Assembly: GCA_963383645.1 (NCBI GenBank)
Contig: OY726576.1
Location: 13,773,659 to 13,837,658 of the forward strand
Reading direction: 5' to 3'
Source of the DNA: Muscardinus avellanarius
Lineage: Eukaryota > Chordata > Mammalia > Rodentia > Gliridae
Length of the DNA stretch: 64,000 nucleotides
Position 1 is the first letter of the stretch, and each line of letters opens with the position of its first letter. Below are positions 26,501 to 38,500 of the stretch, in pieces. Both the position numbers and the translations under genes were made by a program. The notes beneath the pieces are model-generated. The model made no database searches. It worked only from the letters and a program-made list of their open reading frames with translations, and was not told the origin of the DNA.

Positions 26501-29500
26501 AACAGGAGGATCGCGCAGGTTCGAAGCCAGCCCCGCGCACTGGCTTAGGAGACCCTGTTTCCAAATAAAAATGTAAAAATAGGTCTGGGAGTGTAGCCCG
26601 GAGGTAGAAGGGCTTCCAGGAACCCCAGTACCACCAAAAAAAAAAAAAAAAAAAAGAATAAAAAATAGGGCTTGGGATGTAGCTCAGAGGGAGAATGTCC
26701 CTGGGTTCCATCTTCCTGTCTCAGCCTCCCAAATACTGGGATTACAAGCATGCAATGCCACGCCCAGCTCTGAACCTGTGCGAATTCCCTCTTCAGCCTC
26801 CCAAGCGTTGGGATTACAAGCGTGCTCCACCACACCCAGCGAGACTCCTGTTTTTTATGTTTCAAGTGTGTATAGTTGCTCACTGTAGCACTTTTATAAT
26901 GGCTGCTAAAATCTTTTTTTTTTTTTCCGTACTAGGGATGGAACCCAGGGGGATTCTACCTCTGAGCTACACACCCCAGCCCTATTTTTTTTATTTTTTA
27001 TTTTGAAACAGGGTCTCACTGAATTACAAAGGACCTCACTAAGTAGTAGATAAGGCTGTCCTCGAACTGTGATCCTCCTGTCTCAGCCTCCCAAATGTTG
27101 GAATTACAAGTGTGCGCCACCACACCTGGCTCATCAGTGTCTCTTGATCACCTTTTCTCAGTCAAGATGAGATTTTCCTGGCTTTAGCATGAAAAATAAA
27201 TTTCCATTGAAATCTGAACATTTTGTGTATCATGTCTTGAGACTCCAGAACTTCCAACAGTTCTGTTGGAGCAGGACTCCTCTGACATCGTTCAGCAGGA
27301 TGGGGAAATGGACAACTTAATGCTGGTAGGTCACTGCGGGCATAGGTCCAGGTTCCCCATGTGGTCTCCACGCACACTGCAAGGACGGCGTGAGGCTCAT
27401 TCCCACCTGGTGGAGAGGGAAGCTCCAGCCCCCCACCTGGCTCTCTCTGCCATCACCCTAACAAGGGATGGGGCACTTCAATACATCCTGGCAAGGGTGG
27501 AAATCCAGGCTGTTTGCAGACTTTGCTGGCACATTCGGGGGTGGGGCCACATTCCTGTGGCACTTGGCTGGAGTAAAGGAGATACTGTTAAAAGCTCTGT
27601 GTCACTGAGCGCGGTGGCGTACACTTGTCATCCCAGCATTTGGAGGTGGAGACCAGGGGATCATGGTTCCAGACAGCCTCAGCTACTTAGCGAGGCCCTT
27701 CACAACTCAGTGAGACCCTGTTTCAAAAAATAAAAAGACCAAAAAATAGGGCTGGGGGTGTAGCTTGGAAGTACAATGCCCCTGGATTCCATCCCCAGTA
27801 ACAACAAAATAAAGCTCCATGTCAAGCCGGGTGTGGTGGTGCACACTTGTAATCCCAGCATTTGGGAGGCCAAGATAGGAGGATTTGGGTTTCTGGACAG
27901 CCTCAGCTACTTAGTGAGGCCCTCCGCAACTTAGTGAGATTCTATTTCAAAATAAAGAATGAAAAACAGGACTGGAGGTGTAACTTGGAAGTAGAATGCT
28001 CCTGGGTTCAATCCCTGGTGGCGCATACCTATGAGTACTTGGGAGGCTGAGATGGGGAACTCAGGTTCAAGGTCACCCTTAGCAGTTTACCAAGACCTTG
28101 TTTTCAAGATTAAAAGCCAGGCATGATGGCACAGGCTCATCATCCCAGTACTTGAGAAGCTGAACTCGCAGGTTCATGGCCAGCCTCAGCTACCTAGTTA
28201 GGTCCTCCACAACTTAGTGAGACCCTGTTTCAAAATAAAGAATAAAAAATCGGGCTGAAGGTATTGCTCACAGGTAGAATGCCCCTGGGTTCAATTCCAA
28301 GCACCACCCCCACAAAAAAATAAAAATAAAACAAAAGGGGCTGAGGTATAGCTAAGAGGTAGAATAACTTCCAAACAAACAAAAGCTCCATCCTGTTAGG
28401 GGATCTCTTTCCTGGTCCTCACGCTGAAGAGAAAGAAAATCAGCTTTTCTTAGGGCCTTTTAATGCTATGTACAAGAACTTGTCCGCACTTCCAGACAGA
28501 CAACTTCCTCACTCAACATCAAGGCTGAGATACAAAAGGCAAAAATAAGTAAGTAAATAAATAAATAAACAAAAATTAGAGTCCCCCAGAACTCACAAGC
28601 ACACCAATCCCCATTCTGGGTCCTAGCCGACGGTACCCTCTCCTCTCCCTTTCAGTCTCCTCAGGCTTGCTCTATAATGTCCAAGGTTTTTAACTGAACT
28701 TCCTGGGGGGAAAAAATCCCTTTCTAGTTTTTTCTTTTTGTGTTACTAGGGATTGAACCCAGAAGCATCCTACTTTGAGCCACCCCCCCCCAGCACTATT
28801 TTTTAGTCTTTATTTTGAAACAGGGTCTCAGTCAGCTGCGGAGCGTCTCACTAAGCAGGTGAGCTGGCCGTGAACCGCGATCCTCCTGCCTCAGTCTCCT
28901 AAGTATTGGGATTACAAGTGTGCGCCGCCACGCCTGGCTCTTCATTTCTTATGATTAAAAAAAAAAAAAAGAATACCTGGAGCCAGGAGGCATGGTGGCA
29001 CAAGCCTGCAATTTCAGTACTTGGAAGGCTGAGACAGAAAGATATCAGGTTCAAAACTTAGTGAAACTGTTTCAAATTTTAAAAAAATGAAAAGAGCTAA
29101 AAGGTAGAAAGCCCTGAGTTCAATTCTCAGTACCAAGAGAAGACCGTGTTTATATTGTTTCTAAAGCACTGACTACTCCATGTGTGTCGGCATCCTTCAG
29201 GTCCTTCGTCACCATGCTTCCCTCGCCCAGTTTGGCAAGCCTGCCCTTTCACACTGTGGCTCCCTTTCTTAGCGTTTTAGCTCGCTTTGCACCCGTTTAT
29301 GATACACTCTTCTTTGTTGTTCTTGTGTGGCACTAGGTACGAAGCCCAGGGACATTCTTCTTCCGAGCTACACCCCAGTCCTACTTTATTTTTATTTTGA
29401 AATAGTGTCTCACTACTTGTTGAGGCTGGCCTCGAACCTACGATCCTCCTGTCTCCGCCTCCCAAGTTCTGGGATTACAGGTGAGTACCACCACACCCAG

Positions 29501-32500
29501 CTTATGAGTACACTGTTCTATTTTGAATGCTTTCATATATGAAGAAACTTTTTCTACTCTTCATTCTCTTTCTCTTCTAGGAACTTTCTGAGACTTTTCC
29601 TTGGTTTCTGATGTAAATCAGCTTCTCCCTGTTCCCTTGCAGGGAGCCGGTGTAGGGTAGCTCTTCTAACCTCCCAGTTCTCAAACGCACTCCTCCCTCT
29701 GTCGTTGCGCGTCATACTCCGACAGCAGCTTACTGTTGAGATCGCCGGGCACTGCTCCCTTGCGACTGCTATCTGGATCTTCTTTTACTTTTCTCTACCG
29801 ACCCGTCCAGTCCAATTGAAATTCTATCCCCAACATTTCTTCTCAATGTGGAACTTCCTCCTGCAAAGAGCCTTTGGCTGCTTCGTTCTGGGGTAAACAT
29901 GACGAACTGCTCCAGGCCCTTCGAAGTCGGCCGTGGGCCACTGAGCTCACTCTGCTCCTGGAATCTGCGAGCCTCCGATACCAGCTGTCGCTCCTAAACT
30001 GGCCCGCCGAGCCGGGAGCCGTTCTAGAGCCCACGGTCTCCACAGCGCCCCTTGCTCACTCCCACACAGAAGCAAACATGACGTGGACCTGGTAGCTATC
30101 AGTGGTCCAGCCCCACCAACTCGTGAAGAGACCTTCAGACCGAGAGACTCATGTTTTTAAGGGAGTTCTGTTTTGTTTTCAGACTGGGGACTAAATCCAG
30201 AGGCACTCTACCACTGAGCTGCATCCAGAGAACTTTAGTTTATGTATATTTGTTTGTTTTGATACAATATCTTCCTTAATTGTCCAGGCTGGCCTGGAAC
30301 TTGCAACTTCCTGCCTCAGCCTCCCGAACAGCCAGTATTATAGGCATATACCAGAGGTCATGTGTTATTGTAATATTACTATACTAATAGTCTGTGTAGC
30401 CAGGCATAATGGTGCACGTTATAATCCCAATAACTGAGAGGCTGAGACAGGAGGATCACAGGTTTGAGGACAGCTCCAGCAATGCAGTGAGACTCTCACC
30501 AACTTAGGGAGACCCAGTTTCAAAATAAGTAAAATAGGGTTGAGAGTATAGGTCAGAGGTAGAATGCCCCTGGGTTCAATTCCCAGAACCATAAAATAAA
30601 TAAGCAAATAGTTCTGTGCATTTTAACGACTATATATGGAAGGATTCAGGAATAATACCACCCCAACCATGTTACCAGAACCCCTCCAAGACAGATGCTG
30701 GCCTTCTACAAATTTCATTAGTAGAAAAGGCCTATAAAAAATGTTATATTATAAAATCAACATAAGTCAGGGCTCACAAATTTCTTCTAAAAAAATCAGT
30801 CTCCATAGCTAATTCAACTGCAATAATGCGGCAAATGAGCAATTTCTGCCAGCAAAATGAGCAGCAAAGGCTCAGCAAACAAACCTTGACTCTGAAAAGT
30901 ACCAGGCAATGGCAGGATTTCTACCAGCAAACTATAATTTCAAACTATATGGAACTATTAGTTAAACAACATACTCCCCTGGATATGTGACTTTACAGAG
31001 CTAAAGCAGCGTGTCAGAAAGATCGTGGTGAAGGATGACTTACTACTCACCGCGACAATCCTTTGAAGCTCACAATTTCCAATATTCATGACATATCAAA
31101 AAAGTTTGGAAGATTATTACCAAAATATTAACAGAGATCTTCCTCAGAGTGGAATTATTGATGATTTGTTTTCTATTTGCATATCTATATTTTTTAATTT
31201 TCAAAATGAAAAACTAAGCTTCTTCCAAAACGATTAAAACAACTTACGCTAGAACCATGTTGTAATCTGAGTGGTTGAACATATATCCTCCCACGACCCA
31301 CATTATATTTCCATTGACCACAGCTTTATGAGATGCTCTGGGGAGCTTTAAGTTAGAATATTCCTCTCGAGTCCAAAATGACTGGTTAGCTGGCACGGGA
31401 ACCGAACATCCAGGACCTAGTAGAACATAATAAATTAGCTTCACAAAAGACAGCCTGAAAGCTTACTGCATTTCAAGTTGTAATCATCTAAATGTAACAA
31501 AGGATTAAAGAACACTTAGTTTTTCCTTTAGTACAGACATATCAAACAGATCTCGATGTTTTTAACTTACTCAAGGTTTTGACCAAGAGGAATCCCTAAT
31601 AAAATTAAAAATCACATACTTCCTCCTAATGATGACTTAGCCATATGCAGGTTTGAGGTTTTTCATTATTGAAAAATTTGCTTAAACAGCTCTTAGGGGA
31701 CAGGCTGCAGAAAGGAATTATGAAGTCAATGAAAACCTTAGGGCTAAAATGGAACAACTAGATCCGCGAGTGATAATCAAAGGCATCCATCTTCTGGTAG
31801 AACACGGAACCTAACAGCTGCACGAGCCAGACGCCATTCCTGGGAGAGGTGGCTTCTGCCTCAACATCTGCAGGGTGGAGGCTCCGAAACACTCCAGCTA
31901 TTATCCTCAGTATCAGCCCACCTCAAGGACTGACGCATTTAAACATTTAATGCGCAATTCCGTCAGAGTGAGAAGGGTCAAGGATGGGGTGAGGACCGAG
32001 GGATCACGGCGGTCTCCACTCGCCCCGGGAGGACAAAGGGATCACGGCTGTCTCCACTCGCCCCAGGAGAAGCCCAAAAAGCACCTCAGCATTTATCCCT
32101 AGAAGTGATCCCATGAGATGGCCCTCTGGGTTCCAACGCACACGGGGCCGGGTCTGCTCTGAACTTGGAGAAAGCTTCTGAGGAAGCAGCCTAATTGGCA
32201 GCTCTTGTCCCACCTCCCAGCTTTGTCCTCGCATGGCTGAGACCAATTTTCCAGCTTGCATGAGTGAGCTGCAAAGTTTGCCAAACGTCTCCACAATTCT
32301 GAGGACACCACAACCACAAAGGTGTGAAATGGAAAGATGCGGAAGCTGGGTGGAGGGTGCAGGAGCCCAGATGCCACCCGGTATCTGAGTAACACACTCC
32401 GTACAGGGACTCAGAATAAGGCCCATCACCCTTTATGAAACTGGGACAGTCTGCGAATGGGAAAAAAATGCAAAAAGAAAGAAGCTCCTACCCTGCCATT

Positions 32501-35500
32501 CGGGGAAGCAGGAGCAGCCCCTGCCGTCGCTCGAACTGCAGATGCCGCGATGAGGAAAACCACAGTTGTGTGGACAGTGAGGAATGTCGCACGAGTCACC
32601 TTTCCAGTCCTCAGAACACTCGCACTCAACAGCGCTGCTGCTGTTGCTGGCCTTACATTCTCCTCGGCCTGAGCAATTATTCGGACACATGTCAAAACTA
32701 GAAAGACAGGGGAAACTGAGTCAACACAAAGCAACACTTGGGTGGTGTCAGGACTTCCTCCTACAAGGTTACAGGGTGTCACTGTTTCTTCAGGTCACTC
32801 AGGAACATAACCCCAGTGCTCGCCATCCGCCTGATGGGCCCTCAACACTGCAGAGCAAGGGCCGGGTGCAAGCGTCAACATCAAATCAACTGTGCTGGAC
32901 TCTCAATAGACATAAGAATAAAAGACTAAGAAATTACAAGGAAGCGGTCATGGTGGCACACGCTTGTAAGCTCAGTACTTGGGAGGCTGAAGTAGGATCA
33001 CAGGTTTGTGGCCAGCCTCAGCAACTAGTAAGACCCTCCACAACTTAATGAGATCCCGCTTCAGAATAAAGCAGGACTGAAGCAGGGTTGGGGGTGTGGC
33101 TTAGAGGTAGAATGCCATTGGGTTCCATCCCCAGTACCGCACAAAAAGAGAAAGAATACGAGAGAAAATATTTGTGCAAAAATGTCCAGACGGGGCTCTT
33201 CAAGGCTAGGACGACTATGCTCTTCTTGGTAGCCCACTTGTGAAGAACTGTATAAAACTGACGATTCACATCTGCAAGCATGGAAAGGAAAAATATAAAA
33301 CAAACTGCCAATGATACACTTGCAGTACACATCCCTCTGGATGGTCTCTGAAAACCTGTAATAATCTAACATTATTGCTCATACTGGTGTATCTAAAATT
33401 TCTTAGTAATTTTACTCATTTCAGATGAAAGAAAAAGGCCAGTTTAATGTAATATTTGAGTTTAACTATGTTTCATAATAACATGCCTTCAGATAACTGT
33501 AGGACAGTTTGATACAATATAATTCAAAGTTTAAAATGGGGAGGTAAATATATCATGATACTTTAAGTACATATTTCTTCTACTACTGAATAAATGACAA
33601 CTTCTAACATCTGTTATATTATAGGAAGCAAATCTCTCCTCCTCTGATGTTCTTAGCCATTAGCAGGAAAAAGTGCCTTTCTCCTCCAGGAGAAGCTCAA
33701 CAGTAGTTAACACATGGTTGAAAATGTGAAGTGAGAGTGTGTGTGTAAGAGAGACAGACAGACAGACAGACCGGCAGGCAGGCATGCAGGCGGGCATCGA
33801 ACCTGGGGCATTCTACCACCAAGCTACTTGAAAGAGGGTCTTGCCAGGCTGATCAGTCTCTCACTAGTGGCGGAAGCTGTCCTGGAAACTGATTCTCCTA
33901 TCTCAGCCTCTCGAGTGCTGGGATGCAGGTGTGCGCCACCACACCCGGCCCCATCACTTAATGACAATATATTTGGCATTTTCACTCTAGTTTCCTCAAT
34001 TATAAAATAAGTAGGAAAATTGTAATAAGTGTGCCCATCTCACTGAGGTTTATTTTTTTGGGTTTTGTTTTTGTTTGTTTGTGGTACTAGGGGTGGAATG
34101 CTGGGGCACTCTACCTCTGAGCTACACCCCCAGCCCTATTTTCCTTTTTTTTTTTTTTTTTTTTTTGTGGTGGTACTGGGGTTCCTGAAAACCCTTCTAC
34201 CTCCGGGCTACTCTCCCAGACCTATTTTATATTTTTATTTGGAAACAGGGTCTCTTAAGTCAATGAGGCTGGCTTTGAACCTGCGCTATCCTTCCTGTCT
34301 CTGCTTCCCAAGCGCGGGGATTACAAGTGTGCGCCATCACACCCAGCGTTTCATTCTTTATTTTGAAACAGGGTCTCACTGTGTTGCAAAGGGCCTCACT
34401 AAATAGCTGAGGCTGTCCATGAGCCATGATCCTCCTGTCTCAGCCTCCAAAATGCTGGGATCACAAGCGTGCACCACCATGCCCAGCTTTCACTGAGTTT
34501 TAATTAGGACTTTATGTGAGAAAACCCATGCAAACTGCTTACAGAAACACCTAGCACACTGTAGACCTCAGTCCCCGACCCCGGCAGTACTGGGATTTAA
34601 TGCAGGGGGCTGTGCCTTTGAGCTACACTCCAAGCCCTCTTTTTCTTTTTAAGACTGGGTCTCACTAAGTTGATGAGGCTGGACCAGAACTCCAATCCTC
34701 TTGCCTCAGCCTCCCAAGTCACTGAGATTACAGGTGGGGGTAGCTGTGCTCAGCTAGTCCTCAATATTTTAACCATTATTTTCAAAGCATATTGTTTTTT
34801 CAATAAAATCACAAACATTAGATTTAAACATCTTACTTGTAAGTGATATTAAATCCAGTCAGATTATAAGCAGCATCGCTAAAAAAATGCAGCAGGGCAT
34901 AACCTGATGTTGCAGTGACTTCAGGGACGGTCTCGTTGCCGTCTCTCTCAGGAACAATGAGGCCACTGAAATGGAAACGCACTTCTGAGTGGGGGAGCAC
35001 AATCACAGACATCAATTTGAGGAAGGTGCGAATTCAGAACTGGAATTCATCTTTACAATTTGAAGCAGCACACGCAGGCAGGGGGATGAATTCCACCTGT
35101 GTTGACTCTGCTGCCCAAAGTGCTCCTGGGCCCCGCAGCAATGCCAAGCAAATCAACGTGTGGGGCGCTCTATGGCCTGGGATGGCTTCCCAACTCTGCA
35201 CAACAGAAGCTTAGGTGTTTGGAATTTCGGCTAAATTTCAAAACTTTCTTACATACTTTATCACTCTTCTTTAGGAAGTTCATACTTAAATCTGTCACAA
35301 GTCAAACATTAATACAATCAGTATATTAATGTCTATTACCAGTTACCAACTTTCTACACATACTCTTGGGCTTCACTTACAGCCACTCATGAGAACAAGT
35401 ACAGCCTTCAACCCATTTTACTGTTGCTGTTGATATGAAACTCACATGTCTGCTCCTCAAATACACAAGCCAGGTGAAGCATAAGGCATGTACTACCTGC

Positions 35501-38500
35501 ACGGCTCGTGTTCCTGAAAGAGCTACTGGCAAGCTGACTGGAAATACCTGGCACACAATAAGGGTTCCACGAGCGCTGACTAGTTAGTGAAGCAGCAGGG
35601 AAACCCCAGTGAGTGCCACCACTGAGGACTGGCATTGGACTTAGTGCTGATGCTTTGTTCAAGGTTGGGATGCCTCTTGCAGTAACCGAAGGCGTGTTTC
35701 AAAGGCTGGCATAAAGCTGCATGTGCCCAACACCTGGCCAATGCCGTGTTACGTGCTCAGCATATCCTATCTTCGGTCTGCCCTTTGGCCTTGGAAGTGA
35801 ACCTTGAAATCCCAGAAAGTGGCTTTGATCCTCAGCTCAAAGGACAGAGAAGCACAAGGGCACATCAGTCCCTGGTCTCCAGGCTCTTGAATCTCGTCCT
35901 ACTGCTCATTTCCTCCATCACCCATGTGGGACATCAACCAGACTAGCCCCAAGAGAAGAACAGAACAGATAACTCTTAATCCAGTTTCTTTTTCAATTTC
36001 AAGGAAAGAAAATGTATGAAGAACGAAATTCAGAAACCAGTTGCACTTGAAAAACTGAAAATTATGGTTCCCTAAGGGGATGTGCCTTTTAGAAAAGTAC
36101 ATTTTTAAATCCTCCCATGTGAAAGGAAGAAAAACAGGGACAATTTTGAATTCCCATGTGGTCGAAAACATAATAAACAGCACTGCTACTTATTGTTAAC
36201 AAAAGCTGAAGTGCCAAAACAATTCAGAACACCCCACAGAGTTGGTGAAATTGTTTTGTTTAACAACTAATGTAGAAATGCACTTGTCGGAAAAGGACAC
36301 ACAAAACATAACTGAAATGCTCCTCATTCTCAGCAGGTAACCAATGTTTGTTATGTGTATCCTTCCTAAGTTTTCCTCATCCACAATAGTGGATATATAA
36401 ATATATATACACACACCCGCACACATATAAAGGCCTATGCAATGAGCAACACGCAAGAACAAGATGTGTGTGGTTTCTGATTTAAATTTTTTATAGAAAT
36501 ATTATTACGCAGTATATTACTTACAAAAAATTCTGAAAAGATGACCTTCCATGAAGAAGGTCTTCCATGAAGAGCAAGCAGGTAAACATGATAGTACTAT
36601 CACAGCTTCACACATCAGAAAATGGAACAGAAAGGTCAGGCAGTATTCTCAGAAACTTACCCATTAGCCACAGAAATCAGGTCAGAAATAAATGTATTAT
36701 GTGACAATAAAAGTGAATCCAACAAGTATGAAATACAGGAGTAGATTTAAGTTAGAAATCAAGTAATGATAACCTAGTACGTCTAGGCCAAGCTCACCTA
36801 AAGGCAGCAATCAGGGGTGCATAAATTGAGTCCCCATCATAAACATACAAATGGTCCCAACTACACTCTGTAGCAAAATGATTGAAACGAAGTCTCATTA
36901 TTCTATTTGGCCTGAAAAAAAAAAAAGAAGTTATTTATAATAGCCATCCTAACCATTAAACATTTGAGGAAATAGAGATTTTAGAAATTTACAATGAGAA
37001 AAAGAAGTTAATAACATAACAGCATTCCTTCATTCGTCAACACATGTCTACCACGACTATGTGTAAGAGGTCATTAAACATGGGCGGGGAGCAGAACAGA
37101 GGCCCCACGGCTCTCTGGGCTGACAGTCCATTCAGCGGCCTGTCCTTCGCGGCCCCTGAACCGGCTCTCCGGCCGCCACCTCTGCATGTCCTTGTTCATC
37201 CGAAGATTCCACACTGCGTCACCTCCCAAGCACGCCTGCCAGTTCTCTAGCCTTGCTGCCCTCTGCCTCCCAGGGCTCTCCCTGGGAACACCCTGGTCCA
37301 GAGGAAACATCTATCTGCTCTGCTCACGTTGACTCCAATGCAGCTAAGCTTTCTGTGACAGCCACACTGCTCAGCAGAGCTCTGGGTGTGATCTCCGCTC
37401 CCACTGCATAGGCAACCATGCAACTCCCTCTCACCATCCCCAACTCTCAAGGACTACTTCAAACCACTTAATCCCACCTTCCCACTTATGCTCATCTAGA
37501 CAAAACCCCAGAAATCCACATGTTCCAAAACAAACAAACAAACAAACAAAAAACCCTCTCCTCCCATTTCTCAAATATTTAACATTCCCCTCATCCGCAA
37601 CTTTCCTACGCATACTGAAGTGGCACATATATTACAAAACAACAAAATCAAAAAGCCCTGGTTTAGCCGTTGAAGAAACAGCAAAATGCGAAACAATATC
37701 ACTCATCGCACTAAATTTCTTTACACGTAACAGGCCTTTTCTCCATAGAAAGGACATCTATGCTAACATGTAGCAAGCTTATAATTATTACTATTAGAAA
37801 TTCACAAAGAGTATTTCCTGGTTTCATTTCTAAAACACTAAATATAGATAGATACTACCCACATAATAAAAAGCTACACGGAATCCTCAAAGTTTAAGAA
37901 TGTAAAAAAGAACTAATCCCAGTACTTAGGAAACTGAGACAGGAGGATCTGGGTTCACAGCCAGCCTCCGCTACTTAGTGAGGCCCTCCGCAACTTAATA
38001 AGACCCTGTTTCAAAAATAAAGAATAAAAAATCAGGCTAGGGGTGTAGTTCAGAGGTAGAATGCCCCCAGGTTCAATCCCCAACACCACCAAAAAATAAA
38101 TAAAATAAAATAAAAAGGTCCTGAAACTAAAAACATTTGAGAAATGCTGCTTTAAAAGTGAACCACAAAAAGCCAGGCGTGGTGGCGCAAGCTTGTAATC
38201 GCATCACTTGGGAGGCTGAGACAGGAGGATCACACAGGTTCAAAGCCAGCCTCAGCTACTTAGTGAGGCTCTCAGCAACTTAGTGAGACCCTCTTTCCAA
38301 ATAAAGTGTCAAATAGGTCTGGGAGTATAGCCAGAGGTAGAAAAGCCCCTGGGTTCCACTCCAGTACCACACACACACAAAAAGTCTACCACACAGCCAG
38401 GCATGGTGACACACAGTTGTAATCCCAGCATTTGGGAGGCCGAGACAGGAGGATCGCGGTTTGTGGCCAGCCTCAGCTATTTAGTGAGGCCCGTTGCCAC

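Noticed and set aside
27266..27733. A 155-codon open frame on the plus strand
   Set aside because: Starts in L1-like sequence and ends in a SINE; no recognisable protein.
32004..32429. Overlapping minus-strand open frames beside exon 5
   Set aside because: Three frames are open at once over GC-rich sequence, which argues for composition rather than coding; they do not continue the attractin frame.
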